Shown: piece by piece, positions 40,916 through 49,840 of the stretch
Position numbering within the stretch: the stretch's first letter is position 1
Layout of the letters: each line of letters opens with the position of its first letter
NCBI GenBank assembly: GCA_001563335.1
Contig: LRSL01000047.1
Coordinates: 1 to 51,565 of the forward strand
Reading direction: 5' to 3'
Source of the DNA: Candidatus Thorarchaeota archaeon SMTZ1-45
GTDB lineage: Archaea > Asgardarchaeota > Thorarchaeia > Thorarchaeales > Thorarchaeaceae
DNA length: 51,565 nucleotides
Translations under genes and position numbers: made by a program
Notes under the pieces: model-generated
The model's input: only the letters and a program-made list of their open reading frames with translations
The model's database searches: none
What the model was told of the DNA's origin: nothing

Positions 40916-42121
40916 ATGACTATCGAGAAGGAGTACACTGAAGGGAGAACTACATTCCTGAGTGCAGATGTAGACCATTATAGTGGAGATAAGAAGCAAC
41001 CGACTACAAGCTTGCCTGTATTCTATAATCCAAGAATGCAGCTAAACAGAGACCTCTCTGTACTCTTTCTAACAGTTTACATGGATAGACATCCAGTTGA
41101 GTTGATGTGTGAACCATTGACAGGTTCTGGTGTAAGGACTCTTAGGTATCTCAATGAGTGCCCAAGTGACTTCTATGCGATAATGTGTGATACGAACCCA
41201 CTAGCTGTGGATATAGCACAACGAAATGTTGAAGCTCTTGGATTCAACAATCGAGCGAAAGTAATCCATGGTGATGCCAAACTATTGTTAATGACTGAAT
41301 CGAGAGAGAAGCGTTTTGACTTTGTAGATGTGGATCCATTTGGGACACCAACCCCCTACATCTATGCGGCTGTACAGTCTATGAGCCCAAAGGGGGGACT
41401 GTTAGCAGCAACTGCAACCGATATGCCAGTTCTCTGTGGAGTGCATCCCAATATTGCATTACGAAGATATGGGGGGTTTTCTGCTAGAACACCATTCACA
41501 CATGAGATTGCGGTTAGGCTTCTAAATGGTTTCATCTACAGTATTGCTGGTTCTAATGATTGCTCCATTGAACCACTTGCTGTGGTGAGTACCGATCACT
41601 ATGTTAGGACATGGGTGAGGATTGACAATGATAGAGCAGAGGCAAACCAACAAGCTAGAGAGATGGGGACCATAGTATATTGTACAGGATGTATGCACTC
41701 GATGGTGATACCGCTCCTTTCCAAATTACTGAACGTTGATTTTGACCACAAAAGAGAGGGTTGTACTGGGACATTGCACTTGGCGGGACCTCTATGGATT
41801 GGAGCTTTATTTCAAAATCAATATCTTATTGACGCAATCAATTTACTTGCTAAGGATGAGAGTCAAACATATCATCGAAGAGTGTCAGGTATACTTGAGA
41901 AGATGTTGGAAGAGTCTATTCTTACAAGCAGACCATATATCGACCTTCATGCGTTGTGTGACCTTTACAACTTAACACCCCCAAAGACAAGAATCATCAT
42001 ACAGGGCCTGAAAGACCAAGGATTTGAGGTTTCGAGAACTCATTTCAAGCCCACAGCAATAAGGACAACTGCATCTGTGAACGAAGTAATGCAGATTATA
42101 CTCAACTACCAAATGAGGTGA
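40916..42121 (+). CDS. trm1: tRNA (guanine26-N2)-dimethyltransferase
   Basis: About 401 residues. It methylates G26 of tRNA. Trm1 features are the N-terminal VFYNPRMQLNRDLSVLF, motif I CEPLTGSGVRTLRYL, the acidic MCDTNPLAVDIA, and the catalytic FDFVDVDPFGTPTPYI. YGGFSARTPFTHEIAVRLL and a zinc-type Cys pair (VYCTGCMHS) follow. The frame opens at TTG 40895, but ATG 40916 (MTIEKEYTEG) with GGATGAG before it fits the family. rlmE follows after 7 bases, so they form an RNA-methylation operon. Confidence 0.95.
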   Translation: MTIEKEYTEGRTTFLSADVDHYSGDKKQPTTSLPVFYNPRMQLNRDLSVLFLTVYMDRHPVELMCEPLTGSGVRTLRYLNECPSDFYAIMCDTNPLAVDIAQRNVEALGFNNRAKVIHGDAKLLLMTESREKRFDFVDVDPFGTPTPYIYAAVQSMSPKGGLLAATATDMPVLCGVHPNIALRRYGGFSARTPFTHEIAVRLLNGFIYSIAGSNDCSIEPLAVVSTDHYVRTWVRIDNDRAEANQQAREMGTIVYCTGCMHSMVIPLLSKLLNVDFDHKREGCTGTLHLAGPLWIGALFQNQYLIDAINLLAKDESQTYHRRVSGILEKMLEESILTSRPYIDLHALCDLYNLTPPKTRIIIQGLKDQGFEVSRTHFKPTAIRTTASVNEVMQIILNYQMR

Positions 42122-42128
42122 CAATGCA

Positions 42129-42755
42129 ATGGGGCGACCACGAGGTGGACAAAGAGAACGAAAGAAAGAGCATTATTATAGAGCAGCTAAGAGAGAAGGG
42201 TATCGAAGTCGGTCTGCCTACAAACTAAAACAAATTGTAAAAAAGCAGAAACTCCTTCTAGGTGTTGATCGAGTAGTTGAACTCTGTTGCAGTCCAGGGG
42301 GATGGACTCAGGTTCTAAAAGAGCTGGATAGCAGTCTCCAAATTGTAGCAGTTGATTTAGATATGATGCCTCCTCTAGAGGGGGTCAAGTTCATCCAGGG
42401 GGATATACTCGATGAAAAAGTGATTGAGAGAATTGAATCTCTTACTGGAGGAGCTGTAGATCTTGTTCTCTCAGACTGTTCTCCGAAAGTGACAGGGCAC
42501 TGGGATTTGGATGTAGCAAGACAGTTATCGCTTGTAGAGGGAACCATCAATATCGCATACCGATTACTTGGAAACAAAGGAAAGGTTCTGGCTAAGGTTT
42601 TCCAAGGTTCTGGATTTCAAGAATTTCTTCAGTCTGTCAAAAAGAGATTCAACTCTGTGAAACTAATCAAACCGGATGCGTCACGAAAAACTAGTGCTGA
42701 GATCTATCTTCTTGCAATTGGGCCCCGTGGAAGAAACCCCCAAGAAAGTTCTTAA
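42129..42755 (+). CDS. rlmE: 23S rRNA 2'-O-methyltransferase, RlmE/FtsJ family
   Basis: A 208-residue methyltransferase with the RrmJ catalytic tetrad K-D-K-E: the Lys in YRSRSAYKLKQI, the Asp in LVLSDCSPKVTG, the Lys in KVLAKVFQG and the Glu in TSAEIYLLA. Motif I is VVELCCSPGGWTQVL. The basic N-terminus binds RNA. Archaeal homologues modify rRNA or tRNA; the archaeal target is not always rRNA. It is in an operon with trm1, and overlaps the end of the RPC34-like gene by 4 bases. Confidence 0.95.
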   Translation: MGRPRGGQRERKKEHYYRAAKREGYRSRSAYKLKQIVKKQKLLLGVDRVVELCCSPGGWTQVLKELDSSLQIVAVDLDMMPPLEGVKFIQGDILDEKVIERIESLTGGAVDLVLSDCSPKVTGHWDLDVARQLSLVEGTINIAYRLLGNKGKVLAKVFQGSGFQEFLQSVKKRFNSVKLIKPDASRKTSAEIYLLAIGPRGRNPQESS

Positions 42756-43111
42756 CTAGTAGCCTTGCCCAGGTCAGCGCCCAGCCATTCCTCAAGCTCT
42801 CTACATGTGACTGGAGAGTCTGGCTGTCTGATTCCGCATCTGCCAATCTTCAGGCAATGGAAACATGGGCAACCGTTCATATCGGATAGACCACCGGGCT
42901 CAGCATCGTCAACAGCTGGAGTTTTTATGATATATCTTTCTTTTTCGAGTTCTTGTTTCTGCATTATTCGTCCCTCAGACATCAATGTGTCGATTATTTT
43001 TGTTATCTCTTGAGAGTCGATTCCCAGCCTATCCATGAGTTCCCCGATGAGCAGACCATTCTCACCTGCGTCACGCAGAGCGTTCAGGATCTGGTCGGTA
43101 TCATCGTTCAT
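42752..43111 (-). CDS. RPC34-like winged-helix protein with Fe-S cysteine motif
   Basis: A 119-residue protein. Residues 1-65 form a winged helix (LLIGELMDRLGIDSQEITKI). After an acidic linker, cysteines at 83, 86, 92 and 103 give C-x2-C-x5-C-x10-C, followed by RELEEWL. As I recall it, this is the spacing and the trailing EWL of the cluster at the C-terminus of eukaryotic RNA polymerase III subunit RPC34/RPC39. Archaeal RPC34 homologues are known and may assist a specialised polymerase form. A generic Fe-S winged-helix regulator is the alternative. Its neighbours are gar1 and SRP19 upstream and rlmE convergent. Confidence 0.72.
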   Translation of the reverse strand: MNDDTDQILNALRDAGENGLLIGELMDRLGIDSQEITKIIDTLMSEGRIMQKQELEKERYIIKTPAVDDAEPGGLSDMNGCPCFHCLKIGRCGIRQPDSPVTCRELEEWLGADLGKATS

Positions 43112-43241
43112 TGAAATGACCTTGAATAGACATCTGGCAACATAAGACGAACTACACGAAATGATATTTAACTATCGGAAGAGGCTAGCCAATATCGTCA
43201 AATATCGTATCTAATCAAACATGATTGTACATCTTTGTACA

Positions 43242-43490
43242 TTAGTTTTTCTTAAGATAGAGCATCTGACCAATCAATTTTGATGTGTCAATATCACTTT
43301 TTGGACGTACAGCCACATAGGGCTCTTTCACAGGTCCAAAGACATCAATGATGACACCAACTTCTTTTGCTTTCTTATCAAGAACGATTGACCGAGAACC
43401 GACTGGTGGTGTTTTTTCTGTGCGTAGAATGATTGATCCACGCTTTGAAATATGCAGAACAGTTCCTAGTCGTCTCAATAGGTCACACAC
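43242..43490 (-). CDS. gar1: H/ACA ribonucleoprotein subunit Gar1
   Basis: An 82-residue Gar1-type RNP protein of the H/ACA pseudouridylation complex, made of a short beta-barrel. It shows LGTVLHISKRGSIILR, the typical PPVGSRSIVLDKKAKEVG and VIIDVFGPVKEPYVAVRP. It starts 5 bases after the SRP19 stop, so the pair is an operon, an arrangement common in archaea. The GTG at 43490 is used as start. Confidence 0.92.
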   Translation of the reverse strand: MCDLLRRLGTVLHISKRGSIILRTEKTPPVGSRSIVLDKKAKEVGVIIDVFGPVKEPYVAVRPKSDIDTSKLIGQMLYLKKN

Positions 43491-43495
43491 TCAGA

Positions 43496-43852
43496 TTATT
43501 TTCGGCGTTTTTTCTTTCCCTTTTTCTTCATTTCAGCAGCCATACGAGCTGACTCTCGTTGAGCTACTGCTCTTCGAACACCTTTGGCAAGCATGAGCAG
43601 TACCCGTTTCTTTTTGTGATTCTCAGGATTTGATACAAGTATGTAGCCGCTTTTATCAGAGTAACCACGAGGGTATTGTTTGTCTAGCTCACTCTCGTAT
43701 TCAAAGCCTGACGACTCAGCAGCCATCTCAAGAATCTTCAAGGTAACATTTGATGCTGCCAAATTGCTTGGAACTTTACGACCCTGCAACCTTGTGAGGT
43801 TCTTTTCAAAATATGCAGGCCAGAAAATAAGCATCCCATCGTGTTTTCTCAT
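43496..43852 (-). CDS. srp19: Signal recognition particle subunit SRP19
   Basis: About 118 residues. SRP19 binds the SRP RNA tip and helps load SRP54. Family blocks are MLIFWPAYFEKNLTRLQGRK, KVPSNLAASNVTLKILEMA and DKQYPRGYSDKSGYILV, with a Lys-rich C-terminal tail (KKKGKKKRRK). The frame is open to 43981, but that extension is not SRP19-like and overlaps the promoter side of the divergent deaminase gene. ATG 43852 (MRKHDGM) gives the normal length. Confidence 0.92.
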   Translation of the reverse strand: MRKHDGMLIFWPAYFEKNLTRLQGRKVPSNLAASNVTLKILEMAAESSGFEYESELDKQYPRGYSDKSGYILVSNPENHKKKRVLLMLAKGVRRAVAQRESARMAAEMKKKGKKKRRK

Positions 43853-44011
43853 TCTGTATAGCTTCCAAGTTATGTACATTTTTTCCAGTTTTGTTGCTCT
43901 TTTTACCTTTCGCATCTGAGGACATGGTATGGGGTGAATTCCTATAAAATGAAGAACTTGATAAGCCGGTAAGATAGCCACCTAATAACGGAACTAGAGG
44001 ATGAAAGATAT

Positions 44012-44485
44012 TTGACCAGAAAGAGCAAGGATGTCTATTTTGCAGAGATTGCAGATTTGGTGTCTTCACGTAGTACTTGTATGAGAAATCAGGTAGGCGC
44101 AGTCATCGTAAAAGATTCGCAGATTCTTAGCACAGGATATAATGGTGCTCCAAAGAAATTGCCTCATTGTGAAGATGTGGGATGCATTAGAGAAGAGCTT
44201 GGTGTGAAGCCTGGAGAGCGCCATGAGTTATGTAGGGGGTTGCATGCTGAGCAGAACGCCATTATTCAGGCAGCCTTTCATGGAGTCAGTGTGAATGGAG
44301 CTAAGGTATATTGTACAACTCGACCTTGTAGCATTTGTACTAAGATGTTAATCAACGCAGGTATCCATGAGATCATCTACATTGAGGAGTATGAAGATGA
44401 GCTTGCAGCACAGCTTGTGAAGGAGGCACACCTTAATCTTCGTCGAGTTGAAATTGCAAGGAAGTACGGAAGAAATTCAAAATAG
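44012..44485 (+). CDS. dCMP deaminase
   Basis: A 157-residue zinc deaminase of the dCMP/cytidine family that makes dUMP for thymidylate synthesis. The zinc site is seen in GLHAEQNAI (His and catalytic Glu) and [11 protein letters not shown] (two Cys). An additional Cys/His set, [13 protein letters not shown], is typical of dCMP deaminases. TTG 44012 is the start, because the nearest ATG (44001) is closed by a stop. The following gene is pyrB, another pyrimidine enzyme. Confidence 0.93.
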   Translation: MTRKSKDVYFAEIADLVSSRSTCMRNQVGAVIVKDSQILSTGYNGAPKKLPHCEDVGCIREELGVKPGERHELCRGLHAEQNAIIQAAFHGVSVNGAKVYCTTRPCSICTKMLINAGIHEIIYIEEYEDELAAQLVKEAHLNLRRVEIARKYGRNSK

Positions 44486-44560
44486 CTCTTCTATCAGTCG
44501 TTCATCTGGAAAGGTTAAAGAAGAAGATTGGTTCGTTCCAGCCTAAGTGGGTGTCCTCAT

Positions 44561-45475
44561 ATGGGAGAACTTCAGAATCTAATCAGCATTCATGACCTCG
44601 ATAGGAAGATGATAGATCATATACTTGACACCGCCTCCAAGATGGAGTCAGTTGCGGTGAAGAGAAGCAAAGATTTAGATTCGAAGATCATGGCGGTCCT
44701 GTTTTTTGAGCCATCTACTCGCACGCGTCTTTCTTTTGAGAGTGCAATGCTAAGGCTTGGAGGAAGTGTTCTTGGTTTTGCAGAGGCAGGGGTATCAAGT
44801 GCAGGAGGAAAGGGTGAAACTCTAGCTGATACAATTAAGACAGTGGAAAGATATGCAGATGTCATTGTCATTCGTCATCCATTAGATGGCTCTGCAAGAG
44901 TTGCTGCAGAATTTTCCAGTATTCCTGTGATTAACGCAGGAAGTGGTTCTGAGGAACATCCAACCCAGGCTTTACTGGATTTGTATTCAATCCGTAAGAT
45001 GAAAGGAAAAATTGATGGACTCTCAATATCGCTATGTGGAGACCTGAAGTATGGGCGTACAGTCCACTCGTTGGGCATGGGACTTTGCCATTACGATGTT
45101 AAAATCAAACTTGCTGCACCACAAGCACTCAGGATGAAACCTGCAATCATTGAACAGATGAAGAGGTCTGGTGTCGATGTGGTGGAAGTAGAAACTGTAG
45201 AAGAAGCTGTGAAAGATGTAGACGTAATCTACACCACTCGTATCCAAAAGGAACGTTTTCCAGATGTTCGAGAATACGATAAGGTCAAAGATAGATTTCG
45301 AATCACTACAATTGATCTAGATTTGATGCGCGAGGATGCAATTATACTACATCCACTTCCAAGAGTAGATGAACTTGATGCTCAGATTGATGATACACCG
45401 CATGCGAAATACTTTGATCAGGTATACAATGGAGTAATATTGCGGATGGCTGTGTTGAAACTAATCCTTGGCTAG
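44561..45475 (+). CDS. pyrB: Aspartate carbamoyltransferase catalytic subunit
   Basis: About 304 residues. It makes carbamoyl-aspartate in pyrimidine synthesis. The carbamoyl-phosphate motif is FFEPSTRTRLSFESAM, the active-site loop is SSAGGKGETLADT, and VINAGSGSEEHPTQALLDL and ILHPLPRVDELD complete the pattern. The frame is open to 44528, but ATG 44561 (MGELQNLISI) fits. The regulatory partner pyrI is not next to it, although it often is in archaea. It shares 4 bases with the convergent regulator gene. Confidence 0.95.
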   Translation: MGELQNLISIHDLDRKMIDHILDTASKMESVAVKRSKDLDSKIMAVLFFEPSTRTRLSFESAMLRLGGSVLGFAEAGVSSAGGKGETLADTIKTVERYADVIVIRHPLDGSARVAAEFSSIPVINAGSGSEEHPTQALLDLYSIRKMKGKIDGLSISLCGDLKYGRTVHSLGMGLCHYDVKIKLAAPQALRMKPAIIEQMKRSGVDVVEVETVEEAVKDVDVIYTTRIQKERFPDVREYDKVKDRFRITTIDLDLMREDAIILHPLPRVDELDAQIDDTPHAKYFDQVYNGVILRMAVLKLILG

Positions 45476-46197
45476 GTCGGCTCTATTCCTCTCAGCTCAC
45501 GTGTCAATGTTTCAACAGACCCGGCCTTACGAACCGCCAGAGGGATTCGCATCTGCTCAGACAGCTCCAAGGCAAGCCGATCCACTTCTGAGATACCATG
45601 GAGAATCACGAGGGATGGTTTGAACTCTTGCGACTTGATGGCAATCATTGGCGCTCGACCTGTGTTGACACTAGTGAATATCAGACACCTTTCTGTGGTG
45701 GCTCCGAAGAGCTTCAGGAATGCATCACTGCTCAGCTCCTTCACTGCTCGTTCCACATCAACCAAAGTGTAGCCAAAGATTTCCCTATCCAGTAGCTTTT
45801 CTCCCGACTTAATGGTACATTTCAAACGTTTACAGAACTCTTTTGCTGTAATTGGCGATGAAAAATCACTCATTGCCAACACAATATTGAGGTCAACAAG
45901 ACTGACATCCATAAGTCTAACAAATGCAGCTACAACTTGACCACCACTTCGTTCATCTAGAGTCAGTAAAGCCATGACAAATCGTTGAATTGTTGAAGTG
46001 CCTGGAGATTTTCTTCTTCCAGACTCGTAATCGCTAATCACGCTTGGACTGATACCTAGAAAGTCTGCAAGGGTTATCTGTGGTAATCTGAAGCGTTCCC
46101 TCCAGATTCTCATGGTCTGTCCTGGATGGTCTGATAATGCAATTTCACCAGCAATGCGACGAGCAAGACGCTCCCGGACAGACGATTGATACGACAT
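45472..46197 (-). CDS. XRE-type regulator of the archaeal COG1709-like group
   Basis: About 241 residues. A helix-turn-helix of the XRE type is at the N-terminal third (FRLPQITLADFLGISPSVIS, then DYESGRRKSPG). The rest is an archaea-specific domain with RCLIFTSVNTGRAPMIAIKSQ and PSLVILHGISEVDRLALELS, as in a group I know as COG1709. This C-terminal part may sense a ligand. Its targets are unknown; pyrB is convergent. ATG 46197 (MSYQSSVRERL) is preferred to TTG 46212. Confidence 0.8.
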   Translation of the reverse strand: MSYQSSVRERLARRIAGEIALSDHPGQTMRIWRERFRLPQITLADFLGISPSVISDYESGRRKSPGTSTIQRFVMALLTLDERSGGQVVAAFVRLMDVSLVDLNIVLAMSDFSSPITAKEFCKRLKCTIKSGEKLLDREIFGYTLVDVERAVKELSSDAFLKLFGATTERCLIFTSVNTGRAPMIAIKSQEFKPSLVILHGISEVDRLALELSEQMRIPLAVRKAGSVETLTRELRGIEPT

Positions 46198-46307
46198 TGA
46201 ACGAATTTCCAAGTGATATGAACATAAGGATTTCGACTATTGACGATGTTTAGATTTCTCGGCAAATATGAGGGGGTGATTCATGTTGTAATAAATGAAA
46301 GAACTAA

Positions 46308-46414
46308 TGGTGGGCCGGCCCGGATTTGAACCGGGGATCCCCTGGATTTTTGCTGGTAGACATCAGTCTACAAGACCCAAACCAGGAATCATAGCCAAGC
46401 TAGACCACCGACCC
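46308..46414 (-). tRNA. tRNA-Pro (anticodon TGG) with 29-nt intron at 37/38
   Basis: On the minus strand: acceptor GGGTCGG/CCGGCCC, anticodon stem CCTGG/CCAGG with loop TTTGGGT giving TGG, T arm CCCGG-TTCAAAT-CCGGG, discriminator A and encoded CCA. The intron (46347-46375) sits between bases 37 and 38 and folds on GTAGAC-TGAT-GTCTAC. A TATA-like TTCTTATAACG lies about 30 bases upstream, close to the 3' end of the glucosidase gene. Confidence 0.95.
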
Positions 46415-46462
46415 ATGTGTGGGTGTGTGCCCCCAACTCTCGTTATAAGAATATCTCTGGAT

Positions 46463-48166
46463 TCATTGAAATATCTCAAGGATGACTCCTTGGTATGATT
46501 CAAGATAAAGATTGGAATCTCTGAGGGGATTGGAGTCTGGAAATGTGGAATACAGTAGGGCAAATTTCTCTTGAGCTACACTGGTCTGAAACGGTTTGTT
46601 AGAGAAGTTCAGCCAAATCTGTACTGATTGTTCATTGTGTGTGCGTTGATAAGAGAGGCAATTCCCAAGTAGAAATCGAGGTGATAAGAATAAAGAACCA
46701 GAGTGAAGAGCAGGAATTTTCTTTCGGAGCTGCAAAAGAGCTTTGTAGCAGTTCAGTAGTGAGGTGGGGTCAGATTCTTCAGATTCCACATTGATTGTTT
46801 CGTGGCCTGGACTTATTGGTAACCAAGGTTCCAAATGATCAGAGCAGAAACCTGCATTCGGTGATGGAGTCCATTGCATTGGAGTTCTGCAATTATCGCG
46901 ATTGAGTGAGAATGAACCATTTCTTGTTAGTAGCTTAACTAGAGGCTGAGGAATCCAACTAAATTTTTGTCCTATGGGGTCCTGAGAAGTATTAAGTGAA
47001 AGTCTATGATTTGACATTCCAATTTCTTCACCATAATAAATGAAAGGAACACCTCTTGCTGTAAATTGTAAGGTAGCATTGAGTTTTGCTTTGTTGATAT
47101 CATTACCTAATTTGGTGATTCTTCGCATCTGGTCGTGGTTTGAGAATACTAATGTTGGAGTGTATGGTTCGGGAAAGAATTGTTCATACCTACCAATTAA
47201 TTTGTGAAGGTGAATGGCGTCAAGAGCCACATTTAGCGACTGGAACTGGAATGTCAAATGAAGACCGTTGGTTTCGGTTTCATTTTTCTGCTCTCCACAG
47301 TATTTCTTTAATATATCAAGAGATGCTGTAATTTCTCCAACCAAGAATCGTTCAGGGTCTGAATATTCGTCAGCCACACTTCGGAGTTCCTTCACAAATT
47401 CAAAGTTGTCAGGGTGATTCATGGTGTGGATTTTATTCTGGAAAAAGCTCTTGTCATCTTCTTCAGATGGGAAGTACTTCCAAGCAAATGGGTTGTTACG
47501 AAAGTCCTGATCTTCAAATATTGTATTTATGATATCCAAACGAAAACCATCGACTCCTTTTTCCAGCCAAAACCGAACCGTATCAAACATCTCCTGCCTA
47601 ACTTCAGGATTACGATAATTCAGGTCTGGTTGAAAGGGTAGGAACTGTGCCCAGTACCATTGATCGGTTTGTTTGTCATAATGCCATCCGGAGCCTCCTA
47701 CAATTGCTTTCCAGTTGTTAGGAGGTTTCTTGCCTTCTGATTTTATTCCATCACGCCAGATATACCAATCTCGTTTCGGATTATCTTTGCTTGATCTTGA
47801 CTCGATGAACCATGGATGTTTTTCACTAGTGTGGTTGAGGACTAAATCAAAAACAACGTACATCTCTCGATTGTGAGTTTCCTGAATGAGTTTCTCACAG
47901 TCGTTCATTGTTCCATATTCAGATGCAATACTGCGGTAGTCACTGACATCATAACCATGGTCTGCTTGAGGGCTTGAAAAGAAAGGAGAGAGCCAGATTG
48001 TTTCAACACCTAGATTCAGTAGATAATCCAGCTTTGAGATAATACCAGGAATGTCTCCTATTCCATTTCCAGTGGTATCTTTGAAGCTTCGTGGGTAAAT
48101 CTGGTACACTGTGGTCTTTTTCCACCACGATAGGTTGCTAGGAGTTGACCTTGACAAAGTGGACAC
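46463..48166 (-). CDS. GH13 alpha-glucosidase (oligo-1,6-glucosidase-like)
   Basis: A 567-residue glycoside hydrolase family 13 enzyme. The barrel starts with WWKKTTVYQIYPRSFKDTTG and IWLSPFFSSPQADHGYDVSDY. Catalytic residues are in DGFRLDIINTI (nucleophile Asp), LVGEITA (acid/base Glu) and VFSNHDQMR (Asp). QPDLNYRNPEVR is the GH13 second-shell motif of alpha-glucosidases that act on short alpha-glucans. It has no signal peptide, so it should be intracellular. It probably degrades imported or stored maltodextrins or isomaltose-type sugars. Confidence 0.93.
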   Translation of the reverse strand: MSTLSRSTPSNLSWWKKTTVYQIYPRSFKDTTGNGIGDIPGIISKLDYLLNLGVETIWLSPFFSSPQADHGYDVSDYRSIASEYGTMNDCEKLIQETHNREMYVVFDLVLNHTSEKHPWFIESRSSKDNPKRDWYIWRDGIKSEGKKPPNNWKAIVGGSGWHYDKQTDQWYWAQFLPFQPDLNYRNPEVRQEMFDTVRFWLEKGVDGFRLDIINTIFEDQDFRNNPFAWKYFPSEEDDKSFFQNKIHTMNHPDNFEFVKELRSVADEYSDPERFLVGEITASLDILKKYCGEQKNETETNGLHLTFQFQSLNVALDAIHLHKLIGRYEQFFPEPYTPTLVFSNHDQMRRITKLGNDINKAKLNATLQFTARGVPFIYYGEEIGMSNHRLSLNTSQDPIGQKFSWIPQPLVKLLTRNGSFSLNRDNCRTPMQWTPSPNAGFCSDHLEPWLPISPGHETINVESEESDPTSLLNCYKALLQLRKKIPALHSGSLFLSPRFLLGNCLSYQRTHNEQSVQIWLNFSNKPFQTSVAQEKFALLYSTFPDSNPLRDSNLYLESYQGVILEIFQ

Positions 48167-48279
48167 CCTTGAGGACTGGAGGGCAACCTCCTTTTTTCTA
48201 TTCTCACTTCAAGCATTTACGATGTGCTAAAAATTTGTCAGTCATGAATAAGGTCTTAACAGCTAAGTAGAATTTGATA

Positions 48280-48501
48280 ATGAGTAAGATGAGTCTACTT
48301 GGACCAGATGATTTCGACTTGGACAGAAAGGATCGAAAAAAGAAACTTGCAAAGGATCTAGCCCCTTCAGTTGCTAAGGAGATAGAAAAATGGCTAGATA
48401 GGGAAGATGACCCTGAGGCTTTCAGAAGAGTTTCAGAAATTGTGGGTCCAGAAGAAGCAGCTCGTTTGTTTGCAAAACGTCGCAGATTGGGGGAAGATTG
48501 A
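48280..48501 (+). CDS. Small charged protein of unknown function (73 residues)
   Basis: A 73-residue protein, highly charged and helical (DFDLDRKDRKKKLAKDL, then SVAKEIEKWLDREDDPEAFR, then GPEEAARLFAKRRR). The frame can start at TTG 48274, ATG 48280 or the internal ATG 48289. No family is recognised. The composition suggests a nucleic-acid- or protein-binding role, but that is not testable here. Confidence 0.6.
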   Translation: MSKMSLLGPDDFDLDRKDRKKKLAKDLAPSVAKEIEKWLDREDDPEAFRRVSEIVGPEEAARLFAKRRRLGED

Positions 48502-48543
48502 AATCAGGGGACTTTCTACTCGAAGATTAATGAAGGGACTACA

Positions 48544-48912
48544 GTGACCACTGGAGAATATGAGATAGAAGAACAGACAGAACAAAGTAACATCAGAACA
48601 TCGCTAGCTTTCATCCGAACCATTGATGCTGAGAAAAGAACACATCTTGCAGAACTTCGTACTGGAATAGGAATAATGACAATACCGATGTCCCTATTGA
48701 CAATCCTGATTGCGACATCAAATAGTTATTCGATCGGTGAGGTCTTGGGATACATGGTGGCTCTAGTTGCAAGTATAATATTTCTATTCTTAATCGGTGG
48801 TCATCTCGTATTTTCATCTCTTCGAAAGATACGTGGGGATAATGTTCTCCGAAATAGATGTGATGACTTATCCTGCCTAATTGCAGAGTTTAATGACCAT
48901 AATCACGATTAG
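48544..48912 (+). CDS. Small membrane protein, DUF202-like
   Basis: A 122-residue protein. After a polar N-terminus, AEKRTHLAELRTGIGIMTIP resembles the conserved block of DUF202 proteins (ERT.LAWLRT). Two membrane helices follow (around MSLLTILIATS and MVALVASIIFLFLIGGHLVF), then a polar tail. The function of DUF202 is unknown. The start is GTG 48544. Confidence 0.7.
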   Translation: MTTGEYEIEEQTEQSNIRTSLAFIRTIDAEKRTHLAELRTGIGIMTIPMSLLTILIATSNSYSIGEVLGYMVALVASIIFLFLIGGHLVFSSLRKIRGDNVLRNRCDDLSCLIAEFNDHNHD

Positions 48913-49002
48913 AATAGGTGAATCCTTGGCTGTGTTGCGTCGTAAACAAGTCATATAGATATGCTCTTTGTCTGTTGACTCAAATCAATTGAGGATGCAG
49001 AT

Positions 49003-49311
49003 ATGAAAGGAAGAGTGAAGATTACCGTAATCAAGACGTTTTCGCCAGAGGAGGTTTTCGGACACGAAATTCTGCGGGACGGTAAGCCAATCCAGGCCTG
49101 CAGCTATGAGGTGGGAGAAGAGTTCATCATGGACCATCACCTCAATAGACCCAAAGAGTTCTGTGGACAGGCGTGGCATGATCTCTATAATACTCTGATG
49201 ATATATTACTATGGCGGGGATTATGACTATCCTGAGCCTGGTGTAACTTACCAACCGTGTAGTGATGGGATAAGACCAGTCATCTTCAAAATAGAGAAAA
49301 TGAGGGAATAA
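49003..49311 (+). CDS. TIGR04076 family protein
   Basis: A 102-residue soluble protein fitting the TIGR04076 family: KITVIKTFSPEEVFG at the start, then QACSYEVGEEFIMD, a central FCGQAWHDLYNT and the terminal CSDGIRPVIFKIEKM. Family members occur in archaea and anaerobic bacteria and have no assigned role; conserved cysteines suggest metal or redox chemistry. Confidence 0.82.
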   Translation: MKGRVKITVIKTFSPEEVFGHEILRDGKPIQACSYEVGEEFIMDHHLNRPKEFCGQAWHDLYNTLMIYYYGGDYDYPEPGVTYQPCSDGIRPVIFKIEKMRE

Positions 49312-49346
49312 ATAGTAGAAAATAAAGTCCAAGGCGGGATTCGATT

Positions 49347-49676
49347 TCATATTTGATTATTATATCGACCAGTGGGTTCAGTTCTCTGGCTAGTTCTGAT
49401 ATAGTCTATCACAGCCCAATACCATATTGCAAAAAAGACGATCATTAGGTAGTATCCGAATATGAGAAGAGTTCCACAAATAGCAATACCGATACCAGTC
49501 ACTGTTGTTTTAGCCCAAGATTTCTGTAGCCATACTGGTAGGCTTGTACAAAGAGATATTATTCCAAAAGCTATCACGAAGATTCCAAAAAGAGGAAGGA
49601 AAGTATATGGTTCTGTTATTGCAAGGTAATATATCTGAATACCACCATAGATTTGTAAAAGCCCTACTAGAACCAT
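49347..49676 (-). CDS. Small membrane protein (109 residues)
   Basis: A 109-residue protein with four hydrophobic segments and a short basic tail. No family is recognised. It starts right next to the intergenic region that holds the tRNA-like RNA candidate. Confidence 0.65.
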   Translation of the reverse strand: MVLVGLLQIYGGIQIYYLAITEPYTFLPLFGIFVIAFGIISLCTSLPVWLQKSWAKTTVTGIGIAICGTLLIFGYYLMIVFFAIWYWAVIDYIRTSQRTEPTGRYNNQI

Positions 49677-49840
49677 TAAGATGGTAGCGTTCTTGACTCC
49701 TGAAGGCTTTACAATTTCACTCAGCGATGTTCCCTCAATTCGTTGTTTTCATCATCTTTTGTCTGAGGTCCTTGATAGTTTTTGCTACTTATGGTGGTTT
49801 GAAAATGGTTCAGACGGATGTTCGATAGATAGTAAGAGAA

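Noticed and set aside
43853..43981. Longer SRP19 start
   Set aside because: The 43 extra residues do not match SRP19 and would run into the promoter side of the divergent gene.
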